From a bacterium (GTDB lineage: Bacteria > Patescibacteriota > Minisyncoccia > Minisyncoccales > UBA10102): a DNA stretch of 12,188 nucleotides. Position 1 is the first letter of the stretch, and each line of letters starts with the position of its first letter. The stretch lies in NCBI GenBank assembly GCA_030698465.1, contig JAUYJZ010000062.1, forward strand, positions 1 to 12,188, in the 5' to 3' direction. This document shows positions 1 to 5,758 of this stretch, in pieces. Under the pieces are notes generated by a model. That model saw only the letters and a list, made by a program, of their open reading frames with translations, did not search any database and had not been told where the DNA came from. The position numbers and the translations under genes are program-made.

Positions 1-1612
1 GTATTGCTCCATTGCTATTGCCCAAAAGTTCTCTTCCCCTGGAGTCCTCCACGCGCAGAATATCAGATGGGTACACCCGTTTCCCCTCTGTTGCAAAGAC
101 GCTGTAGCCAACTACCATGTCTAACAAATGAACCTCGCCTCCGCCCAAAACCAGGGAAGGGCCGTAGTTTGAGGGGTCCTGCAGCGTGGAAATACCAAAC
201 TCTTTCGCCCTTTTAATGCTGTCCTCAATGCCGGCGAGCTCCACGAGCACCTTCACAGAGGGCACGTTCAGGGATTGGGCCAGGGCCTGGCGCAAGGTGA
301 CTTCTCCCCGGAACTTTTCATCATAGTTTTGCGGGATATACTCCTCGCCCCCCCAAACTCCAAAGTTTGTTTCTTCATCCACCACCACCGTTGTATCGTC
401 AGCCCCTTTTTCAAAAGCAACCGCATATACAAAGGGTTTGAAAGCAGACCCAGGCTGGCGCCCCTGAAGATATGTGGTGACATTCACCTTGGGGTCAAAC
501 AAACAGTCCTTCCCCGAAACACAGCCCGCGGGGGAGGGATCTCCGCCCCAGTTCTTGGATCCCACCATGGCGAGGATTTCTCCGGTGGAGGGGGCAAGGG
601 CAATGAGCCCCGCGTTGTATGCGTTGAAAGATTCGTTTCGCTCTGAAAGAGAATCCACTGCATCCTCGGCCATCTTTTGTAGTTCCCAGTTCAAGGTAGT
701 GAAGACTTTCAGCCCGTTTTCTCGCAAAAACTCCTCCCCATAGCGGGAAAGAAGGGAGTCTAGAACCGAAAGGACAAAGTGGGGAGCCTTAATACTGGTT
801 CTGGATTCTGCGAAAACCAATTCTTTTTTCTTTGCTTCCTCAACTTCTTCTTTTGATGCAAGACCAAGCTCTGCCATCCTATCTAAGACAAAGTCCTTTC
901 TCCCCAAAAGCTCGTCCTGGTAGTTGCCAAAGGGAGAATAATGGGTGGGAGCCTTAATCATTGCGGCCAGCGCAGCAGCCTCTTCAAGAGCGAGATCAAA
1001 AGGTGGCTTTTCAAAGTATGCTTGGGAGGCAGCTCCTACGCCGTAGGAATTTCCACCCCAAGGAACTTGGTTCAAATAGAACTCCATGATTTCTTGCTTT
1101 GAGTATTGACGTTCTAGCTCCAAGGTGAGAATGAGTTCTCGAACCTTTCTCCCCAGGGTTTTCTCGCGGCTCAAGAGTGCAGTTCGGGCCAGTTGCTGAG
1201 TGATGGTGGAGGCGCCCTGGGAAACCTCAAGCAAGCTTAGATTGCGCAATACCGCCCTGGCAATACCTCTAGGGTCTATACCAAGGTGGGAATAAAAGTT
1301 CTGGTCTTCTGCTGCAATAACTGCCAGGGGGAGATACGGAGAAATATTCTCTAGCGCGACAAATTCACGTTTCTCTTGTCCATGTACTTCATACAACAGC
1401 ACTGTTCCTGTGCGGTCATAGATTTTGGTAGAGCGCGCAAACGAAACTTCGTTTAAATCTTCGGGTCGAGGGAGGTCTTTTGCGTAGTATAAAAAAATAC
1501 CACCCCCTAGCAATAGCAGTACAAGGAATGCAAAAAACGCCGCCTTCCCGAGGCGCAAGGGAAGGGAGCCTTCTTTCCGGTATGTTTTTTTGTAGTGGCG
1601 CCTTCTTGGCAT
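1..1612 (-). CDS. Class A penicillin-binding protein (PBP1A-like), 3' end cut by window edge
   Basis: Bifunctional peptidoglycan synthase. It polymerises glycan strands (GT51) and cross-links stem peptides (transpeptidase) outside the cytoplasmic membrane. The reverse-strand frame from ATG 1612 is open to base 2, giving 537 codons. A basic N-terminus is followed by one membrane anchor at about residues 23-43. GT51 motifs are all present: EDQNFYSHLGID with catalytic Glu102, GASTITQQLAR at 133-143, and the KQEIMEFYLNQV segment at 172-183. The transpeptidase domain shows SAFK with nucleophile Ser389 and the SLN triad at 447-449. The KTG box lies beyond the left edge. Between the domains' conserved blocks, Cys364 and Cys370 form a short paired-Cys insertion just before the SxxK region, and they could form a disulfide. 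The fold and activities are family knowledge. The assignment is secure, but PBP1A versus 1B/1C subtype is inferred from the motifs. Confidence 0.95.
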   Translation of the reverse strand, partial: MPRRRHYKKTYRKEGSLPLRLGKAAFFAFLVLLLLGGGIFLYYAKDLPRPEDLNEVSFARSTKIYDRTGTVLLYEVHGQEKREFVALENISPYLPLAVIAAEDQNFYSHLGIDPRGIARAVLRNLSLLEVSQGASTITQQLARTALLSREKTLGRKVRELILTLELERQYSKQEIMEFYLNQVPWGGNSYGVGAASQAYFEKPPFDLALEEAAALAAMIKAPTHYSPFGNYQDELLGRKDFVLDRMAELGLASKEEVEEAKKKELVFAESRTSIKAPHFVLSVLDSLLSRYGEEFLRENGLKVFTTLNWELQKMAEDAVDSLSERNESFNAYNAGLIALAPSTGEILAMVGSKNWGGDPSPAGCVSGKDCLFDPKVNVTTYLQGRQPGSAFKPFVYAVAFEKGADDTTVVVDEETNFGVWGGEEYIPQNYDEKFRGEVTLRQALAQSLNVPSVKVLVELAGIEDSIKRAKEFGISTLQDPSNYGPSLVLGGGEVHLLDMVVGYSVFATEGKRVYPSDILRVEDSRGRELLGNSNGAI

Positions 1613-1628
1613 TGCGATTCAGAGATTC

Positions 1629-1657
1629 AGGATATCATAAAAATAGGCCTTTCGCAA
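1629..1657 (-). promoter_or_regulatory. Predicted promoter of the PBP gene
   Basis: On the minus strand a TTGCGA box (1657-1652) and an extended -10, TGaTATCCT (hexamer 1634-1629), are separated by 17 bases. The start codon is 16 bases after the -10, so the leader would be only about 9 bases. No Shine-Dalgarno sequence is visible. Each hexamer matches consensus at 4 of 6 positions. Confidence 0.45.
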
Positions 1658-1678
1658 CAGAAAAATGCAAGGTATAAT
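1651..1678 (+). promoter_or_regulatory. Predicted promoter of tyrS, implying a near-leaderless mRNA
   Basis: TTCGCA (1651-1656), a 16-base spacer and a perfect TATAAT (1673-1678). Transcription should begin near 1684-1686, only 3-5 bases before ATG 1689. The -35 box is the same seven-base TTCGCAA segment that serves the divergent PBP promoter on the other strand. Confidence 0.55.
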
Positions 1679-1688
1679 GCAGAATTCC

Positions 1689-2858
1689 ATGCAAAAGCAA
1701 TCTATAAAAGAAGTATTAACCAAGCGAGTAGCAGAGATTCTTCCCGCCCCAAAAGGGCTTGCAGACCTCATGAAAAAGCGGAAGATTCGTCTCTATCTTG
1801 GCATTGATCCAACCGGAACAATGCTCCACCTTGGTCACGCAGTAGTTCTGCGAAAGCTTAGGCAGTTCCAGGATCTTTCGCACGAGGTCATATTGCTTTT
1901 TGGCACGCTCACGGCGCAGATTGGAGATCCCTCAGGAAGAGACAAAATGCGAGAACCCCTTTCGTCCCGGCAAATTGTTGCGAACATGCGAGATTACAAG
2001 ACTCAGGCCTCGCAGATTTTAGATATAGGAAAAGCGCGGATGAAGAAAAACGACGAGTGGCTGGGGAAATTGAATCTGGAAGATATCTTAAAGCTTACAT
2101 CGCGCGTTACCACCAGTCAGCTTCTGGAACGAGATATGTTCCAAGGGCGCATGAAACGGGGGCAAGAGATCTGGGTTCATGAACTCCTCTATCCATTGCT
2201 CCAAGGATATGACTCCGTTGCAATGGATGTGGATCTGGAAGTCGGAGGAACCGACCAAACATTTAATATGCTTATTGGACGACGATTGCAAAAGGCATAT
2301 CGTAGCAAAGAAAAGTTTGTGCTGACTGTGCCCCTGCTACTCGGGCTGGATGGGCGGAAAATGAGCAAATCTTTTGGGAACACAGTAAATATCGCAGATC
2401 CTCCAAGGGAAATGTATGGTAAGTTAATGACCCTTAGAGACGAGCTCGTCCCCCAGTATTTTGAGTTGTGCAGCGATGTTGTGGAGAAAGAAGTCGCGGT
2501 CCTCAAGAAAAAGCTCTCCCCAAGGGATTTTAAGGCGCGGCTGGCAAAAGAGGTTGTCACCTTGTACCACGGAGCAAAGAAAGCAAGGGTGGCCGAGCAG
2601 GAATTCATTTCCATTTTTCAGAAAAAACAGCAGCCTTCTTATATGAAAGAAGTGGAGGGGTTGCGAGGGGAGATGCCTCTTGTGGATATTTTAGTGAAAG
2701 CAATGCTTGCTTCTTCCAAATCCGAGGCGCGGCGCCTGATTCAACAAGGAGGAGTAAGGATTGATGGTAATGTGCAGAAAAAAGAAAACAGCTCGGTTGA
2801 GCTGCGGGCAAGGTCTGTGATTCAGGTTGGCAAGCGGAGATTTATTCGTGTTGCCTGA
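1689..2858 (+). CDS. tyrS: Tyrosyl-tRNA synthetase
   Basis: Class I aminoacyl-tRNA synthetase that charges tRNA-Tyr in the cytoplasm. Numbered from ATG 1689 (389 aa), the Rossmann catalytic core carries HLGHA (HIGH motif, 47-51), GGTDQ (186-190) and KMSKS (224-228). A C-terminal S4 RNA-binding domain covers about 328-388. The length is usual for bacterial TyrRS with an S4 domain. In-frame ATGs also occur at 1665 and 1677. I prefer 1689 because a TATAAT box at 1673-1678 overlaps the first two starts and would place the transcript start just before 1689. The gene stands alone on the plus strand, diverges from the PBP gene and ends in a strong hairpin terminator. Function is certain; the start is a reasoned choice. 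Confidence 0.96.
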   Translation: MQKQSIKEVLTKRVAEILPAPKGLADLMKKRKIRLYLGIDPTGTMLHLGHAVVLRKLRQFQDLSHEVILLFGTLTAQIGDPSGRDKMREPLSSRQIVANMRDYKTQASQILDIGKARMKKNDEWLGKLNLEDILKLTSRVTTSQLLERDMFQGRMKRGQEIWVHELLYPLLQGYDSVAMDVDLEVGGTDQTFNMLIGRRLQKAYRSKEKFVLTVPLLLGLDGRKMSKSFGNTVNIADPPREMYGKLMTLRDELVPQYFELCSDVVEKEVAVLKKKLSPRDFKARLAKEVVTLYHGAKKARVAEQEFISIFQKKQQPSYMKEVEGLRGEMPLVDILVKAMLASSKSEARRLIQQGGVRIDGNVQKKENSSVELRARSVIQVGKRRFIRVA

Positions 2859-2865
2859 CAGCGAC

Positions 2866-2894
2866 AAAAAGCCCTGGAAATTCCAGGGCTTTTT
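2866..2894. terminator. Bidirectional intrinsic terminator between tyrS and the acidic protein gene
   Basis: The arms AAAAAGCCCTGG (2866-2877) and CCAGGGCTTTTT (2883-2894) pair perfectly around an AAATT loop. A T-run follows the GC core on one strand and an A-run precedes it, so it can stop transcription from both sides. It starts 7 bases after the tyrS stop and ends 3 bases from the end of the convergent gene. Confidence 0.93.
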
Positions 2895-2897
2895 GTG

Positions 2898-3113
2898 TTA
2901 GTTAGCCTCTTGTCCTTCGGCTGGCGCAGGAGTCTCCTCCTCGCTGGGGGTACCTTCTTCTGAAGGCGTTTCCTCAGCAGGAGAAGCTTCCTCGTCACCA
3001 TCCAACAGGGTGGCAGAAGCTGTGGTTTCCTCAGTAGAAGGAGTCTCCTCTTCGGTCTTCTCCTCCTCTCCGTCCAAGACGGTCGAAGCTAATTTGGTTT
3101 CGTCTGTAATCAT
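2898..3113 (-). CDS. Small, highly acidic low-complexity protein, function unknown
   Basis: A 71-aa protein of almost only Glu, Thr, Ser, Pro, Ala and Asp, with no Cys and no membrane segment. It is probably cytoplasmic and intrinsically disordered. It contains an internal duplication: ASTVLDGEEE near residue 9 and SATLLDGDEE near residue 33 are each followed by an ETPS-rich stretch. I do not recognise a family. Two things argue that it is a real gene. A perfect-consensus promoter lies upstream (TTGACA-17-TATAAT at 3227-3199), and it stops 3 bases before the shared terminator. The start ATG 3113 is the only good one. An AGGA lies 15 bases upstream, which is far for a ribosome binding site. 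It could be a spacer-like or nucleic-acid-mimic protein, but the sequence alone does not show a job. Confidence 0.7.
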   Translation of the reverse strand: MITDETKLASTVLDGEEEKTEEETPSTEETTASATLLDGDEEASPAEETPSEEGTPSEEETPAPAEGQEAN

Positions 3114-3145
3114 TTTTTTCGGTTTCCGTCCTAATTCTTATTAAA

Positions 3146-3160
3146 AGGGGTATGGCCCCT
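3146..3160 (-). other. Small hairpin in the leader of the acidic protein gene
   Basis: AGGGG and CCCCT pair around a 5-base loop. On the minus strand the hairpin is followed by TTTTAATAA. It would lie in the roughly 79-base leader of the acidic protein mRNA. The 5-bp stem is short, so attenuation is only a possibility. Confidence 0.25.
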
Positions 3161-3198
3161 AATGAAAACGGTCCGACCTTTCGCGTGACCTGACAACC

Positions 3199-3227
3199 AT
3201 TATATGCTATTTTGTTTCCCTTGTCAA
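3199..3227 (-). promoter_or_regulatory. Consensus promoter overlapping the 3' end of ruvC
   Basis: On the minus strand there is TTGACA (3227-3222), a spacer of exactly 17 bases, and TATAAT (3204-3199). Both hexamers match consensus perfectly. The -35 box lies in ruvC codons and is the last six bases of the 41-nt palindromic repeat at 3222-3262. Transcription would start near 3192 and read only the acidic protein gene. Confidence 0.8.
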
Positions 3228-3737
3228 CCCTTCACCATGGAAACTATGGTGAAGGGTCAAGATGGAGGCGGCAATGGCAAGGGCAAGAGCGTCAGCCGCG
3301 TCATCTGGGCGGGGGAGAGCCTCTAATCCTAGGATTCGCTGTACCATGCGCTGGACCTGCAGCTTTTCCGCCTTCCCATACCCGGTTACCGCCATTTTGG
3401 CCTGCTGAGGAGCAAGTTCTTGTAACAGGATCTTGTGTTTTGCAGCAAGTAAAAGTATAACGCCCCGGGCTTCAGATACTGGGAGAGCGGTCTTGGCGTT
3501 TTTAAAAAAATACAGGCGCTCAACACATAAAAGTTCTGGCTTATGTTTTTTAAATAACCGATTGAGTCCCCTCTCTAACAACAAAAGGCGCTCGTGGTTC
3601 GGAGTGTTTTTTGGAGTGGTGATGGTACCGTGCTCAACCCAGAGAATCCCGGAACCCTTCCGTAAAGAACGCGAAACTGTTTTTATAACCCCATATCCTG
3701 TAATGGCGGTTCCAGGATCAATACCTAAAATAATCAT
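3207..3737 (-). CDS. ruvC: Holliday junction resolvase RuvC
   Basis: Structure-specific endonuclease that cuts Holliday junctions at symmetric sites during recombinational repair, working with RuvAB. The 176-aa protein starts with GIDPG (Asp7), then VERLYF (Glu73) and PDDAADALALA (Asp146, Asp149), which supply the four acidic catalytic residues of the RNase H-like fold. The length is typical. The start ATG 3737 shares its A with the stop of yebC (TAATG), so translation is probably coupled. The last 16 or so residues are encoded by a palindromic DNA repeat (3222-3262) plus promoter sequence, so this tail reflects the repeat and probably has no enzymatic role. ruvA is not in the window. Confidence 0.96.
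   Translation of the reverse strand: MIILGIDPGTAITGYGVIKTVSRSLRKGSGILWVEHGTITTPKNTPNHERLLLLERGLNRLFKKHKPELLCVERLYFFKNAKTALPVSEARGVILLLAAKHKILLQELAPQQAKMAVTGYGKAEKLQVQRMVQRILGLEALPRPDDAADALALAIAASILTLHHSFHGEGLTRETK
3222..3262 (-). repeat. 41-nt palindromic repeat, copy A (ends in the -35 box)
   Basis: Perfect 12-bp arms ACCCTTCACCAT and ATGGTGAAGGGT flank a 7-base centre, and TTGACA closes the element at its downstream edge on the minus strand. It matches copy B (5453-5493, opposite strand) at 36 of 41 positions by hand alignment, with four of the five differences in the 7-base centre. It may be an operator next to the promoter, an RNA hairpin at the end of ruvC, or both. Confidence 0.85.
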
Positions 3738-4456
3738 TAGTCCTTGGTGTTAGTGTAGATTCCCTGCACCGCCTCACTTTCATCTAGGGCAGCAAAGAAC
3801 CGTTCTGTTGCTGCTTGGTCTTGTTCGGAAACGACGACGCGTTCTTTGGGGATCCACTCCAGGGAAATGGATTCCACCAAAACGCCCCGCTCTTCGAGCG
3901 CCTTTTTGAGCTGTTCTGTCGCAGTGGGGTTTGTGTAAACTTCAAGGGTGCCGTCGTTCCTCCAGTAGAGATCTTCGGCTCCAGCCTCAATACAAAGAAG
4001 TTCTAGGTCTTCCTTTGGTTTATTTCCTGCAGAGAGAATAAGAGTTCCTTTTCGTTCAAACATCCAGCGCACAGCCCCCTCGCCGGCAAGCTTCCCCTGG
4101 GTTTTTTCAAAGGCCTGTTTCACTTCTCCCAAGGTTCTGTTTATATTATCGGTAATGCCCTCTACTAAAACAGCAATGCCACCGGGGCCGTATCCTTCAA
4201 AGAGTACTTCCTGCAAGGCAGCTCCCTTTTCTTCTCCGGTCCCTCTTTTGATGGCTCGCTCAATATTTGCCATGGGCATATTAAAAGAACGCGCACGCTC
4301 AATTGCCATGCGAAGCCTTGGGTTGGCAGTCGGATCCCCTCCTCCTTTTGCGGAAAGCGCAATCTCACCTGCCATTTTGGAGAATATTTTTGAGCGTTGG
4401 GCGTCAGCTGCGTCCTTGGTGCTCTTTACGGTTTTGGCGTGACTGTGTCCGCTCAT
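3737..4456 (-). CDS. yebC: YebC/PmpR family protein (TACO1-like translation factor)
   Basis: The 239-aa protein has the DUF28/YebC signature. The N-terminus MSGHSHAKTVKSTKDAADAQ continues into RSKIFSKMAGEI, followed by the GYGPGGIAVLVE block at 88-99 and the TDNINRTLGEVK block at 102-113. Members have been described as transcriptional regulators and more recently as ribosome-associated factors that relieve stalling at proline-rich stretches; which applies here cannot be read from the sequence. Length is normal for the family (about 240). It lies between ruvB and ruvC, starting 3 bases after the ruvB stop and overlapping the ruvC start by one base. Linkage of yebC to ruv genes is common in bacteria. 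Confidence 0.95.
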   Translation of the reverse strand: MSGHSHAKTVKSTKDAADAQRSKIFSKMAGEIALSAKGGGDPTANPRLRMAIERARSFNMPMANIERAIKRGTGEEKGAALQEVLFEGYGPGGIAVLVEGITDNINRTLGEVKQAFEKTQGKLAGEGAVRWMFERKGTLILSAGNKPKEDLELLCIEAGAEDLYWRNDGTLEVYTNPTATEQLKKALEERGVLVESISLEWIPKERVVVSEQDQAATERFFAALDESEAVQGIYTNTKD

Positions 4457-4459
4457 AGT

Positions 4460-5449
4460 TTATAATAAATCTTTTTGAGTTGGCGTAATGCCGAGATGCT
4501 GATATGCCTTCTTGGTGGCAATTCTTCCTCTGGGGGTGCGCTCTAAAAATCCCAGCTGGAGAAGGTAGGGCTCGTATACATCCAGAATGGTTTCTTGTTC
4601 TTCAGCTACCATGGCAGCCAAGGCTTGAATTCCAACTGGCCCCCCCGAGAATTTCTGAATAATGGCCAAGAGAATTTTCCGGTCATCTGGTTCCAGCCCG
4701 AGATTGTCAATCTCGAGAAACTGAAAGGTTTGCTCAACAACCCCCTTGTCAACCAAAGGGGTTTCCTCAATGGTTGCGACATCTCTAACGCGCTTGAGTA
4801 TTCTATTTGCCACGCGAGGGGTAAAGCGCGAACGCTCTGCGATGGCGGTCTTTGCCTCTGGGGTGAGTTGTACCTGCAAGATGGCTGAAGAGCGCTCCAC
4901 GATTTTTTCAATATCCTTTTGCTCATAGAAGTTTAGCTGGAAAATTGCTCCGAAACGATTTCGAAAAGGAGAGGGGAGTTGCGCCATCTTTGTGGTGGCC
5001 CCAATTAAGGTAAAGTGCGGTAGCTGTAGCTCCATGGTTCGTGCCATTGGCCCTTTTCCCAGGACCAAATGGAGTTTGTAGTCCTCCATGGCAGAGTAGA
5101 GCATTTCCAAGATTGTTCTTGGCAGGCGATGGCACTCGTCAACGAATAGCACCTCCCCGTCCTGAAGATTGGAAAGGAGGGAAGCTATGTCTCCTGCCCG
5201 TTCCAAAGACGTTCCCGAGCACGAGGTTATGGGAGCCCCCATTTCCCGCGCCACCACCTGCGCCAAAGAGGTTTTGCCTAGGCCCGAATTCCCATAGAAC
5301 AAGAGGTGTTCTAAGCCCTCCCCACGCTTTTTTGCTGCGTCGATAATAACCCGAAGCTGCGCCTTGAGCTTTTCTTGGCCGATATACTCTGACCAAGCCT
5401 GGGGCCTAAGGGTTTGTTCCAGGAATTTTTCATCTTCTTGTTTTTTCAT
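4460..5449 (-). CDS. ruvB: Holliday junction branch-migration helicase subunit RuvB
   Basis: AAA+ ATPase ring motor that drives branch migration with RuvA. The chosen start is ATG 5449 (329 aa). An in-frame ATG at 5503 would add 18 residues, but these are encoded by the palindromic repeat and lie upstream of the likely transcript start. Motifs: Walker A GNSGLGKT (53-60), Walker B LFVDECHRL (101-109), sensor I ATTK (151-154), PFRNRFG with the arginine-finger Arg165, and a C-terminal winged helix containing PVGIQALAAM (271-280). Walker B reads DECH where DEIH is usual, a mild change. First gene of the ruvB-yebC-ruvC operon. Its roughly 45-base leader would contain the near-perfect hairpin of repeat copy B. 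Confidence 0.97.
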   Translation of the reverse strand: MKKQEDEKFLEQTLRPQAWSEYIGQEKLKAQLRVIIDAAKKRGEGLEHLLFYGNSGLGKTSLAQVVAREMGAPITSCSGTSLERAGDIASLLSNLQDGEVLFVDECHRLPRTILEMLYSAMEDYKLHLVLGKGPMARTMELQLPHFTLIGATTKMAQLPSPFRNRFGAIFQLNFYEQKDIEKIVERSSAILQVQLTPEAKTAIAERSRFTPRVANRILKRVRDVATIEETPLVDKGVVEQTFQFLEIDNLGLEPDDRKILLAIIQKFSGGPVGIQALAAMVAEEQETILDVYEPYLLQLGFLERTPRGRIATKKAYQHLGITPTQKDLL

Positions 5450-5452
5450 ATC

Positions 5453-5493
5453 TCTTGACCCTTCACCATGGAGACCATGATGAAGGGTTGACA
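5453..5493 (+). repeat. 41-nt palindromic repeat, copy B (ends in the -35 box)
   Basis: Same element as at 3222-3262 but on the plus strand. The arms ACCCTTCACCAT and ATGATGAAGGGT have one mismatch, the centre is 7 bases, and TTGACA is at 5488-5493. On the minus strand it forms the leader of ruvB, ending 4 bases before the ATG. It can therefore act both as DNA next to a plus-strand promoter and as an RNA hairpin in front of ruvB. Confidence 0.85.
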
Positions 5494-5516
5494 GCCATAC
5501 CATTATATACTATACT
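5488..5516 (+). promoter_or_regulatory. Near-consensus promoter pointing into the 5.5-5.7 kb gap
   Basis: TTGACA (5488-5493), exactly 17 bases, then TATACT (5511-5516; 5 of 6). Predicted start near 5523. It points away from ruvB into a region with no conventional gene and would transcribe the inverted-repeat segment at 5536-5646. The TTGACA belongs to the palindromic repeat, as at 3222-3227. Confidence 0.7.
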
Positions 5517-5534
5517 ATATGACTAGAATGCCAA
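5502..5534 (-). promoter_or_regulatory. Possible ruvB operon promoter
   Basis: On the minus strand TTGGCA (5534-5529) is followed after 16 bases by TAGTAT (5512-5507), and a perfect TATAAT sits directly after it at 5507-5502. The best -35 and the best -10 are 21 bases apart, so the pairing is uncertain. It overlaps the plus-strand promoter face to face, so the two would compete. Confidence 0.35.
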
Positions 5535-5535
5535 T

Positions 5536-5646
5536 TCAGCTGGGGACCTGGAGTTATCCGTCTTGGAGGGTGGCTCGGGTCATGCTGAGCCATACCCCGG
5601 GGTAATTTCACATTTGCGTTCCAAACACCAAATGGTCCCCAGCTGA
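5536..5646 (+). ncRNA. Candidate structured RNA closed by a 13-bp stem
   Basis: TCAGCTGGGGACC (5536-5548) pairs perfectly with GGTCCCCAGCTGA (5634-5646). Inside are TGGCTC/GAGCCA (6 bp), the self-complementary TACCCCGGGGTA (5593-5604), TTGGA/TCCAA, and an ATTTG/CAAAT alternative. The predicted transcript from the promoter at 5488-5516 would start about 13 bases upstream. I do not recognise a known RNA family. It could instead be a small inverted-repeat element, although no clear target duplication is seen. A 25-codon reading frame (5528-5605) runs through part of it. Confidence 0.4.
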
Positions 5647-5690
5647 GATGACATTCACACAGTTTCCCCCGACCCCCCTTCTTTTAACAC

Positions 5691-5722
5691 CCTTCGGTTT
5701 TTAATATTTTTCCACCACGGGG
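5691..5722 (+). repeat. 32-nt exact repeat, copy 1
   Basis: Begins CCTTCGGTTTTTAATATTTT and ends CCACCACGGGG. It is identical over 32 bases to 8152-8183. It lies 45 bases after the candidate RNA and 36 bases beyond the end of the pilus ATPase gene. Both copies have the same orientation and both lie downstream of plus-strand transcription. The T-rich middle after a short CC/GG hairpin could act as a weak terminator; a promoter role is also possible. Confidence 0.85.
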
Positions 5723-5728
5723 GCAACT

Positions 5729-5752
5729 GAAAATTTGCAACTACAAATTTTC
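5729..5752 (-). terminator. Hairpin after the pilus ATPase gene
   Basis: GAAAATTTG (5729-5737) and CAAATTTTC (5744-5752) form a perfect 9-bp stem with a 6-base loop, 6 bases after the ATPase stop on the minus strand. No T-run follows, so it may protect the mRNA end rather than terminate by itself. Confidence 0.35.
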
Positions 5753-5758
5753 TGGTGT

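Noticed and set aside
5450..5503. Longer ruvB with 18 extra N-terminal residues from ATG 5503
   Set aside because: The extra codons are the palindromic repeat, the ATG lies inside promoter sequence, and RuvB family length and N-terminus fit ATG 5449.
5555..5605. T-box leader (AGGGTGGCTCGGG resembles the T-box sequence)
   Set aside because: The match is poor after AGGGTGG, there is no terminator/antiterminator pair, and no synthetase or amino acid gene follows on the plus strand.
5536..5646. 5S rRNA, on the minus strand (GGAACGCAAATGTGAAA resembles loop C; length about 111)
   Set aside because: The distance from the closing stem to this stretch is too short and the following helix does not match 5S rRNA.
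5660..5693. G-quadruplex on the minus strand from GGGGGG and GGGGG runs
   Set aside because: Only three G-runs with one long loop; the pattern is too weak to call.
5705..5722. DnaA box or MraZ box in the 32-nt repeat (TTTTCCACC / GTGGTGGAAAA)
   Set aside because: A single imperfect match per copy with no cluster or tandem spacing; nothing else suggests an origin or mraZ regulation.
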